Shown here: positions 11,390-22,700 of the stretch, piece by piece
Layout: each line of letters begins with the position of its first letter
Numbering within the stretch: the stretch's first letter is position 1
Assembly: GCF_037975245.1 (NCBI RefSeq)
Contig: NC_092563.1
Span: 25,514,960-25,578,959, forward strand
Length of the DNA stretch: 64,000 bases
Direction: 5' to 3'
DNA from: Apostichopus japonicus
Lineage: Eukaryota > Echinodermata > Holothuroidea > Aspidochirotida > Stichopodidae
Program-made: the position numbers and the translations under genes
The notes under the pieces: generated by a model
What the model saw: only the letters and a program-made list of their open reading frames with translations
What the model was told of the DNA's origin: nothing
The model's database searches: none

Positions 11390-12240
11390 ATGAAATCTAG
11401 CCAGACCCCTACTATGTCGCAAAAGAGAGGAAAGAAAGAGAACAGTGTGAGAATATTGGACCATAGATTTATCGCTCAAGATGTAATAAATGCAATTTCG
11501 GAAGATGTCGGGCATATTAACACACTCGGTTGTGTAAAAATCGGGGGTCAATGGATTATTACTTTGAAAAACGGAAGCGATGCAGGCAGTGGCGGAGCGT
11601 CCATACAGTCAGGGGGGCGGATGCCCCCCCCCCACCCCGACGGACTCAAATGGACTGCTGGCGCCCTTTTCAGCTATTCACCACTTTTTACTTATTCGCG
11701 ATTATTTACTTTTTTATTGCGCTCTCATCTACCTATTGACATTTGTCACATTTTGTTGGCGATGACACCTATTTATTCTTCGTTTATCTGCAAATTAGCA
11801 AGGCCCGGAAAGGGTCATTTCCGGCGATCTAGGGAGTATCTTACTCAAAAAATTTCTGTACGCTCTGAGCCAACCTGTGGTGGCGCTCCGCTTAGATAAA
11901 GTCGAAAGCGCCCATACAGACCATTCTCGCCCCCTCTGACCAATACCCCTAACTCCGCCACTGGATGCAGGCATGCTGCAAGAAACGGGAATACAAATTG
12001 GAGATGAACTACGTGATGTAATGGGTGTTACAAAACATATCTTGACCTTCAACGTACATAAAGTGACGAAGAACTTTCCAATAAATTGGAAGAATATGGC
12101 TGCCATATTAGAACCAACTGCATGGAATCACAAATACTATACTCAGAATTTGCCAACGTTGAAAACGGGATGAGATTCGTACGACTTGAGCTGCCAGTCA
12201 ATAAGACAAGCCTCCAATGCGCAATAAAAATAGATAGTGA
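11390..12240 (+). pseudogene. Retroelement gag/ORF1-like relic, split by a MITE and frameshifted
   Basis: An ATG at 11390 opens a frame through 11579 (KSSQTPTMSQKR..., then a stretch with GCVKIGGQWIITLKN). A hAT MITE interrupts it at 11587-11963, and the same frame resumes at 11972 (MLQETGIQIGDELRDVMG...). After about 12090 the similarity pattern continues in the next frame (EYGCHIRT... then NGMRFVRLEL), so there is also a frameshift. The WIITL, GI.IGD and NG.R.V patterns resemble RRM-like gag/ORF1 proteins of retroelements that precede a zinc knuckle; this is family resemblance from memory. No reverse transcriptase follows. It could instead be a domesticated fragment, but the two lesions argue for a pseudogene. 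Confidence 0.5.
11587..11963. mobile_element. hAT-like MITE, 377 bp, inserted in ORF
   Basis: The ends CAGTGGCGGAG and CTCCGCCACTG are perfect 11-bp inverted repeats. The 8-bp TSD GATGCAGG is perfect (11579-11586, 11964-11971). The internal segment around 11800-11900 (CGGAAAGGGTCATTTCCGGCG and a GCGCTCCGCTTAGATA stretch) is shared with 44042-44730 and 59541-59858, defining one subfamily. Removing one TSD copy restores the flanking reading frame. Confidence 0.92.
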
Positions 12241-12244
12241 TGAA

Positions 12245-13466
12245 AAGAGACGCGCCCAGTGGGGGGGGGGGGTTGTGGAAGGGGTCCTAGCAGTACGAAA
12301 TACAGCACAACGCAATAGTATCCAGTTTCATCTGTGTATTAAAGCACAAGTTAAGAACTCTTAAGAACAGCCTCTGCAAACAAATACATATAAGCAAATG
12401 AATGATATACAACATATCGACCAGAAATACACCACATGGAAAACTGTCCTGAATGGAAACTGAATTGATTAGAAAACAAACTTAGATAATTATTAACATA
12501 TAGCAACCGACCACAGTATTGTAACTGGTTAAAACAAATCAAAGTTCCTTCATCATACACTGAAGCGACAGAGATGACAAGTTATCGCAATTAAACCTGA
12601 GACAATAGCAAATTGATCAAGAGCATCAATGACGCAGTATCTCAATACTGGAAGTTCTAATTTCGATTCCTAGTTTCTTATCTTTGCTCTGTCTCTACAA
12701 TTATCAATATCAATATATATAATATTTTTGGTCATATAGTTTGACGTCAATGACAGCAGTCAAATAAGAAGAGGCGAACAACTCGACCATATTCTTGATG
12801 CCCGCCTTGAGAAAGCTAGGCCTATCGACCTACTGTAGACTGTAGTGGTGACTACCATCAAAACTGTGTACACTTCCAATTATCAAAACAACCCACGTTT
12901 TTCCATCTCAATAATTTTGACATGAAGATTTCGTGGATTTACGACTTGGAAAAAATAATGTACATATATAGAATATAAGTTTTAAATTGAAAGTGATGGG
13001 TGGCCTCCTCCTCCCCTAATAGCCACCCCAGTTCCTCTCCACTTTAGTATTTTCTTTTAATTCTTTGAATATTTGATGTCAAACATCACAGGTTCAAAAG
13101 AAAGCTAAACATACTTCTTATAACCTTATTATATCCTTATAAATAAGACATAACCTTATCCAATTTTTATAGTCTTATAAAAGTTGTAATGCTATGGCCG
13201 GCTCCTCTTTTATACATACTCCAGTGAAAATAAAATGTGATAGATTATAATTTTTGTACTTAATTCTTTTTTTTGGGGGGGGGGGTTAAAGAAATATACC
13301 AAACAAGCTGTTAATTCATAATGATGCTTCATTCTAGAAATGCACAATATACACTCTATTCCAAATGAATAGTTGTTGTATTATCCCATTAACATTATGT
13401 TAAATTTATGGAGTCACAGTTAATATATAAGTTAGAAACTTAACTTAAAAATTAAAACACACTGTA
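12245..13466. other. Unannotated stretch
   Basis: No gene supported. It contains a G12 run near 12260 and a T8-G10 homopolymer junction at about 13267-13285. Confidence 0.4.
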
Positions 13467-13800
13467 AGGCAATCAAACAAACTTACTCTACCATGGCCCA
13501 AAACTGCCTGAACACCACCAGAACAATGCTAATGTGGCTATTACTAAAAGAAGGCCTAATATAGAATGCATTAGGCCTATCTTAAAGCCTTCAGCAGCAC
13601 AACAAAGTGTATATGTAATTATACAAAATACCTGATGGGCAATCAAACAAACTTATCATGACTCTTGCTCTGAAAAACTACCTGAACAAAAGAACAATCC
13701 TTAAATTGATATTACTAAAACCATGGAGCTATAAACAGACGAAGTCCTAATAAAAATTAAATGCACAACAATGTGTATATGGAATTAGTGTGCAATACAC
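13467..13800 (+). repeat. Two tandem ~170-bp units
   Basis: GGCAATCAAACAAACTTA starts both units at 13468 and 13638, followed by parallel text (CTGAACA..., GAACAAT..., ATTACTAAAA, CAACAA.GTGTATATG). The copies are diverged. Confidence 0.6.
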
Positions 13801-13876
13801 GATCAGTACCAGCATCTCACAACAGTACAGTAAATTGGTCGTGAGGGTGACCATTTTCGTATATCTAACATGTAGC

Positions 13877-13975
13877 TGCCATGAGGCATAGCCAATCTGC
13901 TACAAACCAGACTTGGAGGCGGGGCTTGAGTCATAGCCAATCTGCTACACAAGACTTGGAGGCGGGGCTTAATCA
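13877..13975 (+). repeat. 48-bp direct duplication
   Basis: CATAGCCAATCTGCTACA ... GACTTGGAGGCGGGGCTT appears twice in direct succession, differing by a few bases. Confidence 0.8.
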
Positions 13976-13979
13976 TCAA

Positions 13980-15159
13980 AAACAATGAAACAAACAAGTT
14001 TTGGAGCGTGTGCAAAAAGGCCTTATTTCAACTGTTTTTCAGAGGGATTTGGCCAAATTTGGACATAAATCGGTGAAAAAGTCATACAATTCTGGAATAA
14101 AAAATAGTAACTTTTGTTGGCCTATATGCTTGCTCTGGAAATTCCAGAGAAAAAGAACTTTGTATGAAGACGCTGAAAAATTTTTAAGAGAAGAGAGAGT
14201 CCCACTTACTGTTACAATATCTCTATACATGTAATGTATTGAGATAAAAATAAGAAATGAGAACTCCCAGAGTACCAGCATATCAGTTAAATTATCATTT
14301 AAGACAGTAAGAACCACAACAACTTAGTCAATAATCATGGACGTTAAATATGAATGTAAGAGACTGACTTCGGTCAGCTTGCGGCTTTGATAAGCCAATG
14401 AGGCTTCTTCGCGAGTTCCTGCTTGCAGGAGGATCTAAAATACATACATACAATTACAAGAATGGCAAAATGTCCCTTTAACCTTCCTCTTAAAATTCTT
14501 TGTCTTAAACTCACCGGCCCAGTTTTAATTAAAGGTGATAGCCAGCGTCCTTCGAACCCTCTACATCTATGGAAGCAGTGTCAATATAGGATTAGAATTA
14601 ACACATTATTACCTGAACATATATACAATGAAATAATTCAGCAAGATGAATTCTAAACCACAAAAAGAGGGCGCTATCCTCCTTTCACTCCCAAAGCTCA
14701 AACAACACAGTATGACAACATATTACAACTAAACTGATTAACAGAGAGAAACTAGCTTATGTAACATAGCTTGGAAAAAGTACTTAGAACATAACTCAGT
14801 ACCATGCTTATATTAAATCACCAATGGAATACCATTACCTACAATTAAAGAAATAGTGCTATGTCGTAGCATACCCCTCTATTTAATCCATGGCCAGTTT
14901 TACATGCAGTGGACAGAACCCTAAACGAATATGGGCTAGCTTTAACTCAAATGTATCTATCGGTCTTAGCCGTCAAATTGTTAATTAGAGTAGCAAATGA
15001 AAAATACAATATAGCCCTACTCAGACCATACAGAAATATGCAGTGCTCTGTATCATAGCTTACAATATAATACTCAAATGCCATTAACAACAGTGGAAAT
15101 AACTTGTAAAATCGGTTACATCTCTATGTTCAGACGTCTCTATATTCCGACGTCTCTAT
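13980..15159. other. Unannotated stretch
   Basis: Only short frames such as 14001-14234 and 14423-14656, without recognisable domains or splice logic. I see no supported gene. Confidence 0.35.
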
Positions 15160-15224
15160 GTTCCAACAAAAAGAATAATTCGGGACAATTTTTTATCCAA
15201 AAATCGTTTGTACCAAGAAAACCA

Positions 15225-15500
15225 GTTTTCAACCTCAATATTTTTGTGACCAAAATTTGTTTGGACCCCCAAAAAAATTTGACCAACATTTTTCGGACCA
15301 AATTTTTTATGACGAACATTTTGGGACCACACTTTTTAATGACCAACATTTTGGGACCAAAATCCCCCCCCCCCTAAAAAAATGTCACCCAAATTTTGTT
15401 GTGACCCAAACATTGCTCGTGACCAAAAATTGCTTGTGACCCGAAATGTGTTTTTTTTTGACAAAAATTCTTTGGACCAAACTTTGGGACCAAAAAAGAA
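15225..15500 (+). repeat. Degenerate GACCAAAATTTT minisatellite
   Basis: About a dozen imperfect units with pattern GGACCAAAATTTTTTGTG or GACCAACATTTTG, with a C-rich interruption near 15364. Open frames on both strands here are by-products. Confidence 0.75.
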
Positions 15501-16080
15501 TACGGCAAGCGGCGCGGCGCGATAGATTTTTTGTTGGTGCCCCGCGATGTTATGTATCCACATTTTTTTTATTGGCCGTAGTTTACAATGGCGCATTTTG
15601 AAATGTATATTTAAGAGGGCCTTGGGAAAGATTAGCCTCCGCGAGTTACCCCTCTCAATAATTTGGCACAATAATTAAATCAAAATATAAATAAAGGTAG
15701 ATTGATAAACTATGTATAATGCTCATCCAATCTTTACTTTTAAATTACCATGTATATAAGGTTTTCAGACTCTGACCTCTGTGGACCACAGGAGTGGTTA
15801 ACCTGCATTGCATTAACACTCTGTATCCCTGTAGTAACTTATATATATGGATCTTCTTCAAAACCTACCAAAACAAAAGTGCACACAAACCCTTCTACAT
15901 AATTCTTAGCACTATAATCTACTAGATGTGAACTGTACAAAAAACATGGACTTAGTACATTAAAATCAATGGCATCTCCAATTATCCAACCAATGAAATA
16001 TAAGAGAATAAAATCACACACATTTTTGTTTTCATTCTTTGACTTTTCTTTACTTTCCCTGTTTTGTACCTCCAGTGGGC
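15501..16080. other. 3' flank of the dehydrogenase gene, no gene seen
   Basis: No coding support. An AATAAA on the minus strand near 15568-15573 is about 900 bp beyond the stop codon and may or may not serve as a poly(A) signal. Confidence 0.3.
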
Positions 16081-16081
16081 T

Positions 16082-16390
16082 CCCTCAAACCATCCACTGC
16101 CCCTCCAACCATCCACTGCCCCTCCAACCATCCACTGCCCCTCCAACCACCCATAAGCTCCCTCCAACCACCCATAAGCTCCCTCCAACCATCCAAGGCT
16201 CACTCCAACCATCCAAGGCTCACTCCAACCATCCAAAGCTCCCTCCAACCATCCAAGGCCCCTCCAACCATCCAAAGCTCCCTCCTACCATCCATACGTC
16301 CCTCCAACCAACCTGGGCTCCCTCCAACCATCCAAAGCTCATCCAACCATCAATAGCTCCCTCCAACCATCCAAGGCTCGATCCAACTGT
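16082..16390 (+). repeat. Minisatellite, 20-bp unit, about 15 copies
   Basis: Units of CTCCCTCCAACCATCCAAAG and variants (CCACTGCC, CACCCATAAG). The array starts about 85 bp beyond the dehydrogenase stop codon, so it probably lies in the 3' UTR or just past it. It opens frames on both strands that are not genes. Confidence 0.92.
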
Positions 16391-16474
16391 TCCACTACTA
16401 AGTGATGATTGGATACAGGTATCAACACAACGATCTTCCCTGTCTGTAGCAAATAACACTTTATCTGAATGACG

Positions 16475-16728
16475 TTATTTTATGGGTATTTCTGAAGGCA
16501 TTGGTTTTCCCTCAATACCAGCAACAATGTTTTCAATGCTCAAATCCATCATTCTGTTCCTCGTTTCTAAAGTAGCACCTGCCATATGGGGTATGACGAC
16601 TACATTTGGCAAATCAAAGAGTGGGTGATCCTTAGTCAGTGGTTCAGGGTCGGTGACATCCAAACCAGCGCCCCCTATCACACCTCTGTGGAGAGCGTCG
16701 ACCAAAGCATCAGTGTTGACCACTCCTC
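16475..16728 (-). CDS. Dehydrogenase terminal exon with catalytic Glu and His
   Basis: Acceptor TTCCTATTTACAG. 254 nt encode GVVNTDALVDALHRG, GAGLDVTDPEPL, NVVVIPHMAGATLETRNRM and the C-terminus GKPMPSEIPIK, ending in TAA at 16475-16477. The final MPSE resembles the C-terminus of animal glyoxylate/hydroxypyruvate reductases. Confidence 0.96.
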
Positions 16729-19700
16729 CTGTAAATAGGAAGCAAGAAATCAACTATTATCATAAAATTAAGGCTACATGCATATTCTACCACAAACCAA
16801 AAGGAGATACCTCTCAACCATAGAACTGACATGAGTTCTTCTGCTGTGGTACTATCAGGATTGTCCCCCACCCCCATCCCCCCTACACTAGGCTCTGGTA
16901 ATAACGGTCTTATATGAGGTTACACTACAGTGTTCCATTACTAGTGTCTGAGTGCAGCGATTAGTACCAAGTATGACTAATTTCCTGATCCGAGTTCCTT
17001 CTGAGTTATTATAATTGATTCAATATAAAAGACCCATGTTTTGTTTATAACTGCCAATTGTCATTGACGGCAAACGATTCATGTTGGGCAGACATTGCTT
17101 GGATCATGCAACTGCTCACCAAATCCAGGAATTTAAAAATGTAAAAATAGTATCACAAAATTTCTGATTTTGGAATGATAAATTGGTAGTAGCAATTAGC
17201 GACTTCCTGAGGCACAACACAGATTTCAAACGGGAAAAAAAAAAAAATATTTGTTAGAGTACTAGTAATACTGCCACCATGCTACTATAAGTGTACCGTA
17301 TTATAGCAATACACACATAGTATGCTTGATGTATGATATACTGCAGGAGTAGAGAAGCATGAGTTTATAACTATATTAGGTTACAGCTCTGTAACGCCAA
17401 CAGGACATCGACCTCTGGTGACCCCTGGTGACCTCGGTGACATTTGATGGCAACAGAAACAATAAAGTTCTTGCACTCGTTAAGTTGCATCCATAGACCA
17501 AGAATGAAAAGCTAACCCACAATGCATTTTGTGAGTTATATAGAGTTTACTATAAGTCAAAGTGTCACAGACAAACATATATTTTTAAAACACCCAACAC
17601 ATAGATTTCGTTTGCCTTCCGCTAGGACTCAAAAAACTAATATTGTAATGGTTCCATATAAGGTCATGTTGTGCCCTTTTTACCAATTTTCCAAATTTTG
17701 AGGTAATTTACCAGATGAATGATAATTGATATAAGGCAGAAGTTAGTAGGTCACATTGGAAATGATTTACTGAAAGTCAACCAATAAGAACTAACTGGAA
17801 CAGGAACAGCAACATTCCAGTGCTTAAATTTACATTTTGGATATTTCATTACTATTTCAGTTCATGAAAGGCCATTGGCAGTGAATTTATTTTGCTGGTA
17901 ATAAAATTAAATATGTTCATAGTTGACTTTGCATTCCATAGCCACCAACTTTGCTATGTTGAAACAAGTGAAAATGCATTGTGTATAGAATTTATTAATA
18001 GCAATGTGACATATTGCTGCTATAACCATGCGTTTAGGCTATATCTTATCGTCAGGTTCTCTGCTAAGCAAAGCGAAAACCCAACAATTTCAATAAAGTG
18101 TCAACGATTTTGAAAATAGGTTTCATGCAACAAGAACTTTGAAGTATACGTTTTTCAAAGTATAGAGATTAGATAGGGAAGGACGACGTAAAATCCATTA
18201 CTATGGACAAATTTATGATCACCTCAAAGGTAAAGTTATCCCTCATGGTGTAAGCTACACCTCAAAAAGTGTGTGTGAAAGGTGGGTGATTCAACTTCGC
18301 CAAAATAGATAAAAAATAGTTTGTTTTTTTCATACACACCTCTAGAAATATTAATCAGAATGGCAGATGATTTCATGGCCTCAAGCTCTTTGGTCCCAAT
18401 GATTCCTCTGGTTGCAGATGTGAGAGGGCAGCAGAGCACCAGGAAATCAACCTGTGGTAGCATATCATAGAGGTTGGATACATACACCGCACCAAGGTCA
18501 AAATCATCCTTTACAGATCTGCAGAGAGCAAATGGCAGTAAAAGTAGGAATTGGTACGTACTAGGAGGTCTGGTGCTATTGAGTCAAATCAATTTCTAGT
18601 GAACTAAATCATGACAAAATCCCAATGGTCGAAATCGTTTGGGGAGACAAACGTGAAGTAAACTATCACACAAACATGACAAAATACTTTCTCCCAAAAA
18701 TGTTGGCCCATTCCAAAACAGAGCAATTAAAGGCATTGAAGACTCGCCCCAAACCGCGTGCAGCCTTCTGGAAAAGTTAACTTTCTGTTGCTTGCAAGTG
18801 ACATTTTGTTCGTGTCGCTACAAAATGCAGACAGTAATGAAACGTGATACCTTAATTGTTATCTTTAGCTGGACCTGAGATGTCCGTCGCTGTATCTTTT
18901 TTATACTGTGCTGGGTATTGACCGCAGCTGTATGTACTGACTGTACACTAGTGTCTAATTACCGACGGTAGCAAGCTGTGTGTGTATTTTCTGGGATCTA
19001 TGGTGGTGTTTAATACTTCTGTTACACCTCATTCTAAACATGGGGCTATAAACTGGGAGCTCCATGTTCTAAACTAAGTCAAATTACCGGCATTAGACGT
19101 TTCTTTTTGCGCGAATCTTCACACCCTTTAAAGAGTCCCTACATAGACAAAATCATAAGATCTGTTGTGCCTGAGCCGTTATCAATGGTTCACAGCGAAA
19201 CTATGAAAGATGTACTACGTTTAAAATTGAATACACATCGCTACATGCTAGTGATTATAAATAAGGAGTCCATGTGCTGTTAAAGAACAGTCCATGTGAA
19301 AATGTATTTTTGACTGATCAAAGCAACAATGGTGTAAAGTTAAAGGGGAAACATAAATTTGCCAATATGCTTCTATGACATCACACCAGTTTCCTTCATG
19401 TTCACTTTGTGAACAAAAGTGTTCCCGATCTTCAAATGCTGTTTTAATGAAATCGCATGTAATCATCAAACATTGTGCAACATTTCAGTCTTTACAGGAC
19501 TGCAGGCTGGGAACCAGACTGTGAAACACGATGTTCATCTGACGGATGCAAATTTACCCTTTCACTACAGAGACTATACACACACAAACCATATAAACAA
19601 ACCATGTAAACTATACACACACAAAAACATGTTAATTATACACACACAAACCATGAAAGCTATGCACAAACACACAATGTAAACTATACACAAACACACC

Positions 19701-22700
19701 ATGTAAACTATGCACAAACACACTATGCAACTACCCTTACCTAACACGAATATTCGATAAGTATTCGATAAGTATTCAAAGATTTCCTTAGTATTCAGAA
19801 AATCTACCATATAACACACAGTACAAAATAAGTATTCGAATACTTATACGAATAACTATAAGCCTTCGTCAGAGCCGAATTATGTAAATGAGTTAAGTAT
19901 TCGAATACCTGTTAGGTATTCGAATAGGTATTCGAATAGCTCTTCGAATAGGTATTCGAGTAGCTTTTGGAATAGCTATTTGAATACTTAGCTCATTTAC
20001 ATATAAGTATTCGCTCATTTAAATAATTCGGCTCTGACAAATACTTATAGTTATTCGAATACTTATTCGCTAGTATTCGAATACTTGTATGCTAATTAGT
20101 TATGTTATGAAGGCTTAAGTAAGGAGAGTTAGGAATTTGGCCAGCTTGTTGTCCTAGCTTCTTGATTAAATCTGCTATTAAAAGTTGAATAACATTCACA
20201 AGGAATAAATATCTATTTGAAATGGAGTATTAAGCACAGAATACTAAAACAGTATACTGTAAACATTAGTTAGTCACGAATGGCAAAAATCTAGTCACAG
20301 TGACTAGAGTTAGCTAGTTATTACCAATTCGTTAGTAGCAGACCAATTTGCATGGTCGTTCGACTAACATAAATTAGTCACATAAATTTGTATGAAATTT
20401 TTTTGACACTCACTAAGCATGTCATGTATGTAAGCGTGACGAGAATGTTCTAGTCTTCTGTTTGTTTACTTTCTATAACCTTCAGCTTTGACCAATGACG
20501 TCATTATTTTTATCCAATCATCGTACCGTAGAATACCGTGTGCTCAGCTGATCAGAGATCAAAAATTCAGACGCCGGCCGGCCGGCGATTACATATATAC
20601 TGTATGCACGTACGTGGTACGTCGTACGTCGTACTTGCGGCCATTGCCTAACTGCAGATAGAACAGGGCTATCAACAAAATGAGAAGATTCTTAATCATT
20701 TAGCAAACTGTCAGAAACAGTTTCAAAAAGTCGTCAGTTACGTAAGTTCAATCACAACTGAAATTCTGATAAATAATAATTGACACAATTGACATAATGT
20801 TCAAGGAAGGTTTGAATATCCGCGATATGTTTGGCTGGAAAGTATGGGTAAAATTTTAACGTTAGGCCTTAGTAAGCAAAACTGTTGCTAACGCTAGGAC
20901 GAAGCTAGGCTAGGAGTTTAGTCTACCTGGTGTAGCCCACATGCGCTCGTAGATGTATAGAACTATAGTAGCAGTAATACACACTTCTATGACATATTTT
21001 ATATAAATGTGTATTATTAGCTAGTATACTAGGCCTATATTTTTAGTATAATGTTAAGAGCGCCTGTGGTGTAGGCTAGCATACGTCAAGTTTCTAGACA
21101 CTTCGTCGACCACCAACCCCGTCTGCATTTCGTGCACTCTGAACTGAAGATCTTCGGAGTGGGACTTACCTTCTGCTCTTGTAGGCTAAAGTACATGGTA
21201 CTCATATTTTAAGATATTTTTGCTAAACTTGGAAGAACCTGGTGTTTAACTAAGGACAAAAACTCAGTTTCAATGCATGAAATACCCATAATGTTGTTAG
21301 CTTAGGCCTAGGCCTCAGGTTCATAGTGGCGCTATGTTAGTATCCTACTTCCTACTCCTAGACCAAGTCTACACTAGCTGTAGCAATGTTGTAGGGTTCT
21401 GTATCCTAAGTGGAGTGGCTGCTGAGTGCTAATACCCTGGACAGAGAATGTTTTGAGTCTTATTTAGCAAATATTCCACAAAGGTATGCATTTTCTGCTC
21501 CTGCATATGTGCATCAAGGGGTTTTGAGCCTACTCAGCCTATCATTAATTTTCTGTTGTTTGTCTATTTGCAGAGAAAGTTGATGTGCCAAGTCCTCAGC
21601 ATTCACAGCTATATACTTTGAATGGCTGTGGTATCAATGGACTCAACTGGTTAGATGAGGTAACAACAAATTCCAAACAACTCTGACAGCAGAAATAGAT
21701 ATCCTGATACTTCCATGGGAGATCTACTGTAGTAACTATAGGAACCAGTGCTTGCCACCCATGCAGATTAAGGTAATTTGACGAGCAACAAATTTGAATG
21801 TTTTATCACAAATTATGCCCCCTATCTATCTCTTGTCCCCTATACCTGTCTTTAATACAGTGTAACAACTTATGCATAAACCTTTAAATGGACTGGATAT
21901 GTTATTGAGGTGAACTGTGTACCTAGATAGCATTTCAGTAAGCTTTCCTTTAGACTAAGTACATACTGTTATAGTTAGGCTGTGGTTTACAAATCCCAAT
22001 GATCCAGTTTTGGCAAAGAACACCTTCAATTTTATTCTCTTATTCTGAGTAACTTAACAGTTGCACTGGAGTGACAGGCATCAGTTTAACATGTTCCAAA
22101 CAGATCAGGAATACATTGGGGTATGTCCTGTAGGTCAGTTTGGGAGGAATCAGCTTAGCTAAACAAAAGTAGTTTTCATCACATTTCAGAGCCAGAGACG
22201 AAAAAGCCCTCCCCGCTGACCCTTCTCTGGATGATGTTTCTGCAGTATGGCAAGCCAGACCAAGTGGACTGTGATCCGGATACCAATAAAACCTGCAAGA
22301 ATCATAAATGCACCCAACTTGGTCAAGCTTATCAAAATTGGTGACTAGAAATGTTTCTGCAGACGTAGACCTGGTTAATGCTTACACAGTATTGCTCATA
22401 TGTGTATTTACACACTGCACAGTGCATACTGAAATCTCCGAAAAGACATCTTTATGGACAAAAAATGATAATTGCAGAGAATTCTGTTGTGGTTTATACT
22501 GTAACGACTATAAAAAGTATCATTTTGGTATGAAAAAAATTCATCTCTCACTTAAGGTTGCATACTCCTATTAGAGTCTATATCCATTCCCTCGATTGTT
22601 CTCCTTCAGGAAAAGTGCCAAAAAGCAGCGGGAGAACATCTTTTTTTGACCTGTTATTAATCATAATTTAGTTTTTTGTGGCTTGCATGTTGAAGAGCAT

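Noticed and set aside
16082-16390. CRISPR-like array
   Set aside because: Contiguous 20-bp units with no spacers; the context is eukaryotic.
15969-16472. 167-codon Pro/Ser-rich frame and overlapping minus-strand Trp/Gly-rich frames
   Set aside because: Products of the 20-bp minisatellite at 16082-16390.
19248-19469. 73-codon minus-strand frame with several Cys and His residues
   Set aside because: No splice partners, start context or recognisable family; residue spacing does not match a zinc-finger pattern.
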